Below are positions 35,108 to 64,000 of a DNA stretch of 64,000 nucleotides, one piece after another. This DNA is from Paracentrotus lividus (taxonomy: Eukaryota > Echinodermata > Echinoidea > Camarodonta > Echinidae): contig CALNVZ010000218.1 in NCBI GenBank assembly GCA_940671915.1, positions 38,674,850 to 38,738,849 on the forward strand. Reading direction: 5' to 3'. Under the pieces are notes generated by a model. The model was not told the DNA's origin and ran no database searches. It was given only the letters and a program-made list of their open reading frames with translations. The translations under genes and the position numbers were made by a program. The number at the start of each line of letters is the position of its first letter. Within the stretch, counting starts at the first letter, position 1.

Positions 35108-35847
35108 ATTGATTGTTGACATTATAATCAAAGCTGCACATATACGTTATGCATTTGAAATGAAATGACGGTAGTTTGCTTGGAATATTCAGCAAACTCA
35201 TTTATTTATGAATCGAGCATGTAACATAACTTTGACAATTTAATGTTAAAAACCAAGTGCTGCACTTTTTGGCTTTGCATTTTTACACTGAGTATTTAGC
35301 TCTAGATAAAGGCACAAGTAGGAAAAAAGATGTTTCCATATTTTTCTTGGGTCGAAGCCCAAAAAAGTGGTTTTGGACATGAAATTTATGGGGTGACGGT
35401 ACTCAAAGATATATGAACAAATAAGTTTGCTTGTGTATTATTTGAAAGAGCAATGGTTAAAGTTTATTTTTTAACAGTAATATGCCCTGTTACTTCCACG
35501 CAATAAGACTTTTTTTCTGAGACACTCTGTATAATGATTGGAGGGCTACACCTTGCATTTGTCAATAGATTTCAATAGGATAGGTGGATTCTGACAAAGA
35601 CAGCCATGCTGGGCATGTGCTTATTATATTTTATTGAAAAACAAAAGCATTGAGAAGAAATATATATGGCAATGTTAATGAGTTATGGATGTGTTTTAGC
35701 AATTAAACATTTAAAATAATTTGAAAAAATGAGCAAACCCAGTAGCGGACGCAGGCCGGAGTCACACAATGAAAGTACCGGGCCCATGCGTAAACATAAT
35801 AGAGCCGCTTTTGTCCCCACACAATTGGGCCCCCGAAATGCATTCAA

Positions 35848-36010
35848 TTCGATTTTCTTGGATCCGCGCCTTCAAACCCATCACCTTCGAGTACTAGAAA
35901 TGCGCTCTACCGACTGAGCTATGGCAAGCCCTTACGTCAATGTACGTCCCAGAGAACCCCTTAGCTTTCAATGCTCTGTAAGAAGGTCTTGGGTTCAAAT
36001 CCCATTGGAA
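35848..36010 (-). repeat. tRNA-derived repeat (SINE-like head)
   Basis: Read on the - strand, about 35875-35930 has an A-box-like TAGCTCAGTCGGTAGAGC, which forms the D-arm GCTC/GAGC, followed about 35 nt later by GGGTTTGAAGG, a weak B box. The anticodon and T stems do not pair properly. Just downstream on the + strand, about 35988-36000, lies a perfect B-box-like GGTTCAAATCC. It is best read as tRNA-derived retroposon or pseudogene material, not a working tRNA. Confidence 0.45.
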
Positions 36011-36669
36011 TCCCATTTTCTTTGCTCATTTTTTCATATTATGTATTTACGGTCAGTTTCACTCTATGTTCAAAATTGATTGTAATTGTTACTTGTAACT
36101 TTATCATTGCAGTGCGAATTCTTTTTTAATCCTTTTTTTTTTTTTAATCTCTGAGTGATGTCTTTTTTTAATGGGATATATAGGATAAGATTTATATTGA
36201 GTGTTGGTAATAGTTATGATACTATGATTTATATTTTGTTTGTCATGAAGAGTAGCAATGGATTTTGAGGACGTTTGTTATATTGAAGTGTTAATTTCTG
36301 CCTCTTTAAAGCTTGACTTGAGTTTCGACAGCTAAAGTAAATTGGAATAAATCGGCCGAAATATAAAGCCCTCAAATTGTTCTATTTACATTATACGAAC
36401 TCCACATTAGATAATGTTAATGTTTAATATAAAAGTTTGATTAAATTTTGAAAGGTCAATTTAGGCAATGGTTATTCAGCTATTTTGTCAGCTCTCTCAA
36501 TATATTTACAAAGAATTTGTAAAAAAAAATCAAAGGCATACAATGCCCATGTATATACACTTAGCACTTGGTTACTATATTGATGGCCTAATCGATTATC
36601 TTTATTTGCTCTTTACAATTGGTGGTCTTACAGAGGCATCAGAAGCCTATGCGGAAAGAAAGCATTGGT

Positions 36670-36711
36670 GGGGCAAGCCATTGTGTGTTACTAATGGCTT
36701 GCCCCACCTAT
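36670..36711. repeat. Perfect 16-bp-stem hairpin
   Basis: GGTGGGGCAAGCCATT, loop GTGTGTTACT, then AATGGCTTGCCCCACC. Flanking AAAGCATTGG and CCTATGCTTT extend the pairing imperfectly. A diverged relative (AAAGCATTGGAGGGGCC...ACAATGGCTTGCC) lies at about 3880-3932, so this may be the core of a small fold-back family. A microRNA-like precursor is the alternative. Confidence 0.7.
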
Positions 36712-37256
36712 GCTTTGAATTCTCAGAGCAGATCGACGGGTCTGTGGTCATATACAAATTACATTATTATTGTTAGTATTTTCATTATTACCTCACAACT
36801 ATTAAGATATCTTTATGTTTTTTTTGTGCGTTCATGTCAACAATTTTGTTGAAAATAATAACATATTTCTACCTTTTAAAATTCTTCCATTTTCACCACT
36901 AAGCATTCAATTTAAGGAGATATATTAGTATTATGAACTTTTAATTGCCTCTATTAGGTTGTATTAAGGGGCTCCTTCTGTGTATCTTTGTGTCATAATA
37001 ACAACTTCTAAGATATTTGCATCAAATTGATGCAATAAATTTTGTGGCCATTTTAGCAATACATGAAAAATTTTATTTTTGTACATGATCGTTATTTGGC
37101 CGAGGTATTGTGATGTATATATTCATTGTTGGAAATGATGTAAATAAGCAAAGAAAGATAACATGAAATATTATATGTATGGTTTACCAATATAAGTGTC
37201 CACTTTTCTTATTCAAGCTGAAGGATTTATTGTAAGCACATAATAACAATGAGAAC

Positions 37257-37480
37257 GGTAAGAGAGAGAGAGAGAGAGAGCAAGAGAGAGAGGGAGGAAG
37301 AGAGAGAGAGGAAGAGAGACAGAGAGAGAGAGGGGGAGAGAGAGAGCAAGAGAGAGAGGGAGGAAGAGGGAAGAGAGAGAGAGGGGGGGGGGGGGGGGGG
37401 GAGAGAGAGAGGGAGAAGGAGAGAGAGAGAAAGAAATAGATGGAGAGAGAGAGAGATAGGAGTGATACTAGGAGGGGGGT
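37257..37480 (+). repeat. GA-rich microsatellite with a long poly-G run
   Basis: (GA)n, AGAGAGAG/GGAAGAG units and an uninterrupted G run of about 19 near 37384-37402, continuing as purine-rich DNA to about 37690. Open frames on both strands here are compositional. Confidence 0.9.
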
Positions 37481-38174
37481 AAAAGAAATGGAAAGAAGAG
37501 AGAGAAACGTATAGGGAGAGAGAAAAGAAACGGTGGTAGGGAAATCTGAAAGACCGAGGATAGAGGGGCTTAGTGGGGGGGGGGTCAGATTTCAGGGAGA
37601 CAGAGGTAGTGATGGAGATATTGAGATAGAGAGGGGAGGGGTAGAGAAAGGGCGGGCTGGAGAGAGGAGATAGAAGTTCAGGGAGACAGAAGTGCATGGT
37701 GAAGAAATGGAGAGAGAGATCGAGACTGATGAAAAAGAAAAGAGCACAAGTAGGAGGAAAGGAATAAATCAAATATTACTAATAATAAACATGGAGGAAA
37801 GGTGTTGAAATAAAGCCGGTATACTTGGCCTGCAAATACATTTTGGGCATCAATTTGTTTCACCCTCGTGATGGATCACAGATTTGGCACTGATTTGGAT
37901 GAATTCGATTTTTTTTAAAAGCCTAAATCTAGATTATAGCATGAAAAAAAAATCTGCAGAATGGGGTAATTTATAAACTATTCGAAGGAAGGAAAATCAT
38001 CTAGTCGTCAGAATTAGAGTGTACAATGAATGATAATTTATAATACGGCACATATTTTATAGCACCAGTATTATGTGAGGGAAACAAATTTTTCTTTCCC
38101 CTTCAAAGATACCGCAATTGAATGTAGAATCTTATCTTCGGTTTCCAGTAGCTGCTAGAATTAATGCTTCAAAC

Positions 38175-56350
<18,176 letters not shown>

Positions 56351-57270
56351 AATGTTTTGTAAAATGTATCCTATATTTCAATGTTACATTATTATTATTA
56401 TTATTATTATTTATTCAGCATTTCAAAATACATGAATTATACAATACAAAATACAGAACAATAGGATATGCATGACATAATAGAAATGACCTGGAAGAGA
56501 GATGAAGGGGCTGCCTGGGTTTGGAAAAGGTTAACTAAATGACCATTGATATGACATTCATATCAAAACAAAGTTATGCTGGAAATACTTTATAACAGGG
56601 TCATCGGTACCAGAACATTTTGATTGCTATGTACATGTACATGTGTATATCAGAAGTGGATGAACATTTCAAGAGAAAACAGATTCATTTCATTTGACTG
56701 TATTCTGTTATATCAGATATTCGTTGACATACATGTACATGTCACAAGTTTCCATTATACATATAACAAGTAATAAGATTATATAAAAATATATGTGCAT
56801 CGAGCACAGATGATTATATCTGTAGATCGCAGCTATTGAATATTCCCATTTCCTGAAGGGCTTTAGCCCTAAAGGAAATGGGAATATTCTATCGCTAAGA
56901 TCTATAGATTTTAACCATCCGTGCGAACAAAGGCACCGTATATTTGTTTTATATCCATCATCGAAAAGTTTAGAATCTAGGGTCTAGATCTAGTTTAGAT
57001 CTAAATTAATATTTAATAGAAAATGTAGATTCTAACTTGATAGTTGCAACTAAAATTGATCAATTCATCTTACTCACCTGGCTGCGCTGCATACGTAGTC
57101 TAGGCATAGATCTAGAAGGTTTTCTTTTTTCCACCATGGGTCCCACTCCGATGAAAGTGAAATTAAATAGTTTAAGTTTGCATCGGAATCCAAAAACACA
57201 ATCCAACAAAAGTTGGCTGGCGAAAATCTAACGGTGAAGTCCAAAACTTTAGAACTCTATTTACACTATA
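56351..57270. other. CCDC174 3' UTR and flanking DNA
   Basis: Non-coding. It has an (ATT)n run at about 56390-56411 just after the stop codon and a palindromic hairpin at 56798-56935. No canonical AATAAA was seen in the first kilobase after the stop, so the transcript end is unknown; a variant signal may be used. Confidence 0.45.
56798..56935. repeat. Small palindrome with a perfect 16-bp inner stem
   Basis: GAATATTCCCATTTCC, spacer, GGAAATGGGAATATTC; the spacer itself contains AGGGCTTTAGCCCT. Outer imperfect pairing extends through GTAGATCGCAGC / GCTAAGATCTATAG to GCACAGATG / CCATCCGTGC. Confidence 0.75.
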
Positions 57271-57272
57271 TA

Positions 57273-58158
57273 CAGTGTGTCCCACAAAAAATGCTAATGG
57301 CACTTTAGATGGGTATAATATTAAAATTACAATATTATATTGCTTATAACTTTACATCCGTAAACTACAATTTGTTTTCTACAACTGGATGAAATTTTAT
57401 GTGATATGGTCCAAGAATCACAAAGATATGAGCATTTTGTCATTACACATCAGGAAACCTCTCCATCCAAGTTTGTATTGAGTAGTACCGGATGTATTCA
57501 ATAAAACAAACCCAAGTTTGATCATTAATACTTTGATAAATATTTCAGTAGTAATTGTGAAATTTATATCACTGTAAAGTGCAACTCATTACCATTTTAA
57601 TGATACCTTTTTCAGCTCATCACTGAACCCCATTGTTTTAAAAATGTCTTGCAAAATTGTGAGTGGTTCACTTTCACGCTCATTGATGATCAAAGTTGGG
57701 TTTCCTTTCAGGCACAATTGAATAACGCATCTCAAAGAGCATGACAGTGAACATTCACAATTTTGCAAGACTTTTTCAGAACAATGGGGTTCAGTGATGC
57801 GTGATGTTGGTGAGCTGAGGGACAAATCATTAGAACGGTAAGGAGTTGCACTTTACAGTGATATAAATTTCATAATCACTACTGAAATATTTTTCAAATT
57901 ATTAATGATCAAACTTTGGTTTCTTTTATTCGATATACCCGGTACTACTTAATATAAAACTTGGATGGAGAGGTTTCCTGATGTGTGATGAAAAAATGCT
58001 CATATCTTTGTGATAATTGGACCATATGACATAAAATTTCATCCAGTTACAGAAGATGAATTGTAGTTTACGGGTGTAGAGATATAAACAATATAATACT
58101 GTAGTTTTAATATTATACCCATCTAAAGGGCCATTAGCATTTTTTGTGGGACACACTG
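57273..58158. mobile_element. 886-bp mariner-type fold-back element
   Basis: It starts CAGTGTGTCCCACAAAAAAT and ends with ATTTTTTGTGGGACACACTG-like complement, flanked by TA at 57271-57272 and 58159-58160. The two halves pair along almost the whole length (for example CTTTAGATGGGTATAATATT / AATATTATACCCATCTAAAG, and TTTTGCAAGACATTTTT-type blocks near the centre at about 57715). No transposase is encoded. It is a long-armed mariner-type MITE. Confidence 0.85.
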
Positions 58159-58159
58159 T

Positions 58160-60826
58160 ACAGTTGACTCTTTCAGAGAGTTATTTGTGAATGATGTTCA
58201 CAACACAACCATGGAAATGGTATTGTGGTTGTGTCACATTTTGGTTGCTCCCCATGTCAAAATTCATGTTCATGTTGGCATGGTTGGTAGTGGTACAGTC
58301 TTGAATTGGAATGGCATTAGGAATTTGTTCCATTACCCTCTCCAGTTGGCTGTAGTGAAAATCTTTTCAGCGTCATCAGCTGATTCGTCATTTAGGCCTA
58401 CCTGGGCTTGGTGACTGACGTTGGTACTTGGCTGACTAACTGTAGGCCTAGATCCAGTGGCAGTGGCAGTAATGTTGGCGTTTATACCTGTCAATAGTGT
58501 TTGGGACATTCTCTGTTTTTAATTCTCGCTAGTTCATACATATTTCTTGATAGAGGTCTCCGAACGATGGCCCAATACAGTCATGATGTCTCGTGAGCTG
58601 TAGCCAGCATGGTCTTGCAAGTAGCACTGGTTGCTCGAAGAGAATGATTCATATAACTCCTTGAACATCCAGGACTCTCACTTATATTTTTGGTCATGAT
58701 AGCGAGGGTGCTTTTGCCAAGAGGCATGTATGCATACCATGATTGATCATCTTCACTAACCTGATTTTTGGGCCTTTGCTACATCCATTCGCATTAATTG
58801 CGGGTTCAGTTTAGCAATGTATGTCTTCAGGGTTGTGACTGGGCAACAAGGATTTTCCAGGCAGGGCATGCATCTGACCACCTTAACTTACTTTGTCATC
58901 ACTCTGATGCACAGTGGGCCAGAATGCCTTCAAACCGTGCCAAAATTATTTACTCATTGAATATGGTTAATAAAGTTTTTATAAGTCAGTAACTAAGGGT
59001 TTTTAGACCCGTAGAATCCGATGAGCGTATTTTCAAATCCATATGACGTCAGCAAAATGCTGTATTCTGATTGGACAATACAAAAATGCATTGTTACACG
59101 TTGAAAACATGCATATCGCTTTGACCAGTTTGCCTGTAAAGGGGTTTCTCTACCCAAGGAACACATTTATTGCATATTTTAATTGCTCTGACGTCATAAA
59201 AATAATGTTTTCTGATTGGATAAGGTGCAAATGAATTTTATCTCACAAAATTTTCATATATTTGATAGATGAAATTTCGTTAGGGTTTCTTGACCTAAGG
59301 AACATATTTATTGTGTATTTGAATTAGACATCATCAAAATACTGTTTTTTGATTGGATAAGTTATACATTCATTTTAACACATATAACTGTTCATTAATT
59401 TGATAACAAAGTGGAACATTAAGGGTTTCAGGACTTAAAAAACACAGTTGGACAAAATTAAAATTGCTCTGATCTAATGAAAGTGCACCAACATCATCAA
59501 AATTATGTTATCTGATTTGAATAGACATACTGTGTATTCATTGTGTAGACATTGAACTTTTCTAAGATTTTCTGGACAAAAGTAAACTCAGTTTAAGAAG
59601 AGTATCAATCACTCTTCCCATTTCCTCATTTAAAAAGGGGGTGCATTTTATCTTTAAAAAGACCCCTTATTCAAATATAATGTGAAAAGAATTATAGTTA
59701 AAATTCATTCCAAAAGAACGTCAGCAGAAGGAATTTCACATTGACAACACAGCATTGGGTTCTTCTGGTTCTGTTGATTGCAATAGGTGGTGTGCTTTTC
59801 TTTTCCTTGATCAGTCTGATAGATTTCCCCACTCTTTCGTTGGTCGTCCCGCATTGCTTGCTCCATGTGATGTATCCGGGCTCTTTGTTGGCATGATCTG
59901 CAAGAAATTGTTACACTTCAGAATTGAAGGTCAAAGGCTCATTGAGCCAGTCTTGGTACTCTGTTGTTTCTTTGGTATCGCCATTATTCCTTATTGCTAA
60001 AGATCCCATGCACATAGACAAAGTGATTTTAATTTGGAAAAGCATGTGTGAGTATTATAATGTAGACGTATTGTAATAATATCAAACCTATATAATTATG
60101 TATGTTGGTAGAAAACATTGCTACTATAATTGGAACTTGTTTAAGTACATTTTTTACAATAAATATTCTTATTGATGAGGCCTAATGGTAATTTTCCCGG
60201 CCTGTTGGAAAATTTATTCAGACCTGTTAAAATGATGCTTTAATAGACATGTTTGAACAACCTGTCTTATTGTCATGTTGTAAAGGGTAAATGCTACTCC
60301 CAAAACTTGCTGTGTAATCGGATACATGTATAAATGGCCAATTATTCTTCAGAATGTCTTGATCACCACATAAAATGATTAAAAGTAAAAAGATGTTGTC
60401 TTGCATACATGTTCTTATTTCGATTGGGATATACATTGAGGTTTTTGTAGAAGTATTACACTTCCTCGAACAAAGTCCAGTATTTACTGACAAAATCCTT
60501 GTACGTTGTTTTGAAAAATGCCTGCGAAATACTCATTAGCAACAAATTACATCTTTGGAAAGCTGAGATGTTGGTCAAAACTGTCTAAGTATAGTCACCC
60601 CTGGAATCACCTAGCTGGAATCTAAAAGAAAAAGTTACTTTTATTTTAAAAAAAAAATTCAAATTTAAATTATGATTTTTGTACATTTCAGTACTCATAT
60701 CTCCCACAATAATCCTTTCTTAAAAATTTCAATTATATTTCCTAAATGGGTCACTAATAAGCAAAACATTTATAAAGTAACAGGTTGACTGCTGGTTGCT
60801 TGATAAATACAATGTATATTAAGCTT
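58160..60826. other. Intergenic DNA with no supported gene
   Basis: No coding signal that I can support. The segment 58990-59570 is a diverged tandem repeat (listed separately). The + strand frame at 59755-60000 has no recognisable domain. The rest is AT-rich. Confidence 0.45.
58990..59570 (+). repeat. Diverged tandem repeat, about 130-140 bp unit, about 4 copies
   Basis: Each unit has AGGGTTT(C/T)(T/A)(T/A)GACC or similar, then AAGGAACA(C/T)ATTTATTG, GACGTCA(T/G)(A/C)AAAAT, and TCTGATTGGA(T/C)AA. The GACGTCA and ATTGG (inverted CCAAT) words recur with the units, degrading toward the right end. Confidence 0.6.
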
Positions 60827-61702
60827 TTAGTGACTTTGCCCCTTTTCTCGCATTTTGAGCAATTTTTGGATTATACCATTTTCAAATGGGTAAATAACAC
60901 CTTTAAAAATTGCTAAATTTAAAAATATTGGTGTTTCAATAAAATTTAGAGTGTTTTCTTCCCAGAACATATGAAAAAAAATGGAAAATGCTCCAAACGA
61001 GTAAGAACAAAACTGGGGGCCTCCCCAAAACAACTTGCAACAAGGCAAACAAATGAACCTTTTTCGCATATGTGAACGAGAGGCTTCACTTCTTTCGCAC
61101 CATTTCCAATCAGCTGAGTGTTGTAGCAGCGCATAGAGGGGCTGGAGCTCGGTGCTCAGATTGGGAATGAACTTGCCATAGTAGTTAATCATCCCTAAGA
61201 ATGACTTCAATTCAGACACATTGTTCGGTTTGGGGGCTTGGTTAATCGCTTCAACTTTGTCTTGGATTGGCTCAATGCCTTCGGCTGTGAGAATATGCCC
61301 CAGATATCTAATGTTTGATTGTAGGAATTTGCACTTTTCCTGATTTAGCTTGACATTATGCTTGGATAGCCTAGCAAACAGCTCAGTGAGCACATTCATG
61401 TGCTCAGCTATGCTCTCAGTTGCAGCAAGTATATCATCAACATAGCAGAAGACATTTTGCATGCCTGATAGAATTTTGTCCATACATGTAGTTCCTTGAA
61501 ACAAGAGTGGTGCTGTCTTAACTCCAAAACACAAGCGCTTAGGTGCTAACAAGCCTTTGTGTGTGTTCAACACTAGAAGCTGTGCAGATTCTTCATCCAA
61601 AAAGAGCTGATTGAAAGCGCCGGTAAGGTCAATGACCGAGTACACTTTGGGCGTGTTACCGTTTTGGGCTAATTTTGCGAACAAGTCCTGTGCAGTCGGC
61701 AA
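60827..61702 (-). pseudogene. Ty3/gypsy reverse transcriptase core (fragment)
   Basis: The frame contains 'YSVIDLTGAFNQL' (first catalytic Asp), 'FGVKTAPLLFQ' and 'CYVDDILAA' (YVDD catalytic pair), followed by 'KCKFLQSNIRYLGHILTAEG' and 'FLGMINYYGKFIPN', all standard gypsy RT landmarks. Similarity stops soon after residue 210 and the last part of the frame is unrelated sequence. The N-terminal RT portion is in a different frame (61669-62173), so the gene is broken. Confidence 0.88.
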
Positions 61703-62173
61703 TTTGTAACCATCATCCGATCCTCGATTACCTCATTCACTCTCTTATAGTAACCACACACGCGAATGGCATTCTGTGCTTTAGGCACATGGACGGTTGG
61801 GGACGCCCATTCGCTGTGAGTGACAGCTAGGATAGAGGATATCACCCCTGACAAGTTTATCATATTCCTTGTTTACATTTTGTACAAGGGAATAAGGCAC
61901 TGGCCTAGATTTTTGGAAGCAGGGCTTTGCATTTGGTTTCAGTTTTAGCGAGGCTGTGAACCCTTTTATCCCTGTCTTATCTCTTTTGAACACATGTGCA
62001 TTCTCTTGGAGGAGGACATTGAGCCTGTCACTTGGGTTTCCTACATTGCTTCTCTTTACTTGTTCCGTTTTTGTGACGGATGTTTGATTTTGAGTCGCAA
62101 AAATGCTTTTCCAGTCCAGCTTTATCTTGCTCAGCCAATCTCTACCGAACAGTGCAGGTCTTCTACCCCTCAC
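61669..62173 (-). pseudogene. Ty3/gypsy protease-RT linker and RT N-terminus (fragment)
   Basis: Two overlapping frames hold 'ALFGRDWLSKIKLDW' (linker after protease) and 'SRPVPYSLVQNVNKEYDKL', then 'WASPTVHVPK' and 'CGYYKRVNEVIE'. A shift of frame near 61820 separates them, and a second shift near 61690 separates them from the RT core. Confidence 0.8.
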
Positions 62174-62283
62174 GACAAGAAGTTCTAACGTTATGGTGGA
62201 CCCCCCATTATACCTAACGGGAATAGAGATAGCACCCAGTAGGGGTACGACATGTTAGAGTAACTTCGGAGTGTTATGTTTGG

Positions 62284-62505
62284 CTAACGGAGGGGGTACT
62301 TTAACAATTTTTCGTTATACAGGGCTTCAGATATAGTCGATCGTGCCGCACCTGTATCTACCTCCATTTCAATACACATAATTCCTACCTTAACATCTAC
62401 AAAATAAGGCAAAGAGGTTTCATTGCACTCACCCTTGATAGTATGTATTCCAAAGCTACCTTCTACATAATCGTTCACTACAGTCTCTGATGAATCTGTG
62501 TCCAT
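62284..62505 (-). pseudogene. Ty3/gypsy aspartic protease (fragment)
   Basis: 'MEVDTGAARSTIS' contains the DTGA active-site motif of retroelement aspartic proteases. The frame is separated from the upstream zinc-knuckle frame and from the downstream linker by frame changes. Confidence 0.75.
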
Positions 62506-63330
62506 TTCCTCTGGTGCATTGGCAACATATTGGTTTGATCCCTCCTCCCGTCGTCTAGATCGGCATACTGAACGAATATGTCCTCTTTTCTTGCAGTTAT
62601 GGCAGGTAGCATCTCGGACTCGGCATCAATCTGCTGGATGGTCTCCCCAACAGCACTTACATGGATGACTTTTCCAAGCTGGAGATGATCCAATAGACTT
62701 CCTGGGAGGCTGCCGGTTGCCCTGGTAACGTCCCTGATTAGCTAGACGATGAACATCAGAGCTGATGGTTACTGCAGGGCCCATGTGCTGCTTATTGGCA
62801 GCACCAGCCATCTCATCTGCAATGCAACAAGACTTGGCACTCTCAAAAGTCAAGTCTTGTATGGCGAGTAGTTGCCGTTGAGTACGGGACATCTTCTGAT
62901 GAAGCCCTGACACTAGCCTGTCTCTAAGAGCCTCTGATAAGAAAGCTCCAAACTCGCATGTTGAAGCGAGGTTTTTCAAACGAACTATGAAATCCGCAAC
63001 AGTCTCTCGTTCTCCTTGCTGAGCCGTCCAAAACTTATGACGCTCCGCAATCACGATTGGGGCCGGTTTAAAGTGATCCTTGAGGCATTGCTTAAGTTCC
63101 AAATAAGATTTGGTGTTCGGCTGACTTGGACTACACAGGTTCTTAAGAAGTTTTTATACTACCGGACCGACACTAGCCAAGAATAGATTAGCTTGCCTTT
63201 CTGCTGGTATAGCATTGGCATTCAGGAAAGCGTCCATGCGGTCCGAATACTCGTCAAAAGATTCAATCGACTCCTCTAAACTTCCAATGTTCCCATAAAC
63301 TTTTAATCCTCGTCGCCAATTTTATATACT
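62478..63330 (-). pseudogene. Ty3/gypsy gag with CCHC zinc knuckle (fragment)
   Basis: Gag-type helical sequence is visible at 62626-63102 ('FWTAQQGERETVADFIVRLK', 'LRDRLVSGLHQ'), continuing upstream to about 63300 but interrupted by a stop near 63155. A CCHC knuckle (spacing C-x2-C-x4-H-x4-C) is read in another frame at about 62560-62625. Confidence 0.8.
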
Positions 63331-63665
63331 GGAGAAACTATGATATTTCAATAGTCAATCAATTCCAGCAACACTTATTGTAATATTCAATACAAATGAG
63401 AGAGACAGGTACACATGACGTGGTAGTATGAAATCTTAAACTCAGTGCTTTATTCAGAGCGCCAGTGGTCACTCCCATGTTTAAGATGCATTCCACATAA
63501 GATGAGTCATAAATGGTGGTTACTTTCTATTTACTATATAAGGGTATAGACTGGACTAATCCTGTCAACAGTGTGAATATGTATTACAATGAATATGCAT
63601 GATGAATAGCCTACTGAATATGCCATAGAGAGTGAACAGTGTATTACACTAACCTCCTTGAAAGG
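63330..63665 (-). repeat. Probable LTR of the gypsy element
   Basis: In the - direction, a TATATAG box (about 63534-63542) is followed by an AATAAA polyadenylation signal (63449-63454). A TTGGCGACGAGG primer-binding-site-like sequence (about 63308-63322) comes directly before gag. The exact LTR ends are not certain: TG...CA termini were not clearly found, and only one LTR is visible. Confidence 0.55.
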
Positions 63666-63696
63666 GCCTTAAATCTGAACCCCCCACGCCGGCCGC

Positions 63697-64000
63697 TCAC
63701 ATTTGAAGATTATACAGGCTGACAGCGTTCTCCTTAGTCACCTGAACAACAACTGAGAGGGGCTTCTGCCTCACCTTGGCTATTAATGCTGCAACTTCCC
63801 CTACATACATAGGGGTGTTGACGGGTACCATCACCGCTGTGCATAATTCAAATGGGCAACCATCTCGGTATAAGTGTTGGGGAATTCCTCCAACCGATCA
63901 CTCATTTCCAGTCCTGCCATCGTACAGCAATGGATATGAATCCTCTGCTGACGAGGGCACCTTTTACGCAGAATCTGTCGAGCACGATCACATACTACTC
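63697..64000 (-). other. Coding-like - strand sequence at the window edge, unidentified
   Basis: Two overlapping - strand frames look coding-like. One, 63831-63998, is open to the window edge and includes 'MSDRLEEFPNTYTEMVAHLN'. The other runs from about 63895 to its stop at 63697-63699 and includes 'CPFELCTAVMVPVNTPMYVG' and 'KPLSVVVQVTKENAVSLYN'. They may be one frame-shifted gene or ORF. A G-rich run (GTGGGGGG) follows the second stop, next to the presumed LTR. No family recognised. Confidence 0.35.

Larger units (their letters stand above)
34076..38174. other. SCI1-like 3' UTR and intergenic DNA before CCDC174
   Basis: The 3' UTR presumably runs to an AATAAA at 34353-34358. The remainder holds a MITE (34873-35107), a tRNA-derived repeat (35850-36010), a perfect hairpin at 36670-36711, and a long GA-rich microsatellite with a poly-G run (37257-37480). 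No supported gene. The CCDC174 promoter should lie in the last few hundred bases; no TATA box or NRF-1 site is seen there. Confidence 0.5.
60827..63700 (-). mobile_element. Degenerate Ty3/gypsy LTR retrotransposon, 3'-truncated
   Basis: The order in transcription direction (right to left) is LTR, leader, gag with CCHC knuckle, protease, reverse transcriptase, matching Ty3/gypsy elements, perhaps the Mag/SURL group known from sea urchins. RNase H and integrase are not recognisable: similarity ends near 61080. The frame changes several times between gag, protease and RT, and gag has an in-frame stop near 63155, so this is a dead copy. Confidence 0.85.

Noticed and set aside
35848-35935. Functional tRNA gene on the - strand
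   Set aside because: D-arm is good, but the anticodon and T stems do not form and no acceptor pairing is seen; kept only as a tRNA-derived repeat.
37227-37772. 181-codon - strand frame
   Set aside because: Pure GA/CT composition.
57589-58156. - strand frames near 57.6-58.1 kb
   Set aside because: Inside the mariner-type palindrome; mirrored, non-conserved.
59755-60000. 81-codon + strand frame
   Set aside because: Has Cys-rich, exon-like wording but no start context, splice sites or family match that I can support.

Overview
The window is intron-rich, AT-rich metazoan nuclear DNA, most likely from a marine invertebrate deuterostome. A sea urchin or another echinoderm fits best, because of the many fold-back MITEs, the retroposon 3' ends with a GCGCTATATAA motif and (TTA)n tails, and the Mag/SURL-like Ty3/gypsy remnant. 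This placement is inferred from style; no species-specific sequence was tested.

Three multi-exon protein genes lie head to tail on the + strand. (1) About 1.6-21.8 kb: a macro-domain (ADP-ribose-binding fold) protein of about 279 aa in 9 coding exons, preceded by a promoter with YY1 and NRF-1 sites and a probable untranslated first exon. (2) 25.4-34.1 kb: a 343-aa basic, Ser- and Lys-rich nuclear-type protein in 10 exons, with a core resembling the plant style cell-cycle inhibitor 1 (SCI1) family. (3) 38.2-56.35 kb: CCDC174, 546 aa in 10 exons, including a 39-bp first coding exon. All exon phases are compatible, and all introns are GT-AG.

Introns and intergenic DNA are dominated by mobile elements. 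They include an 826-codon non-LTR retrotransposon ORF inside CCDC174 intron 1, two further LINE tail fragments, a decayed Tc1/mariner element with exact TA-flanked ends, an 886-bp mariner-type near-palindrome, TTAA-flanked MITEs, a MITE group with GGCCC(A/G)TATTC ends, hAT-like MITEs, simple repeats and minisatellites. At 60.8-63.7 kb there is a broken Ty3/gypsy element on the - strand (gag, protease and RT remnants, and an LTR).

The most unusual recurring pattern is local tandem duplication across exon-intron junctions. The 5' coding exon of the macro gene is triplicated, its donor and a later acceptor are duplicated, and the exon 9 donor of the SCI1-like gene is repeated four to five times. 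Several fold-back elements also sit within tens of bases of splice sites. The three host genes share a strand but nothing in the sequence shows a common pathway. The SCI1-like protein and CCDC174 are both predicted nuclear, basic, RNA-processing-type proteins.
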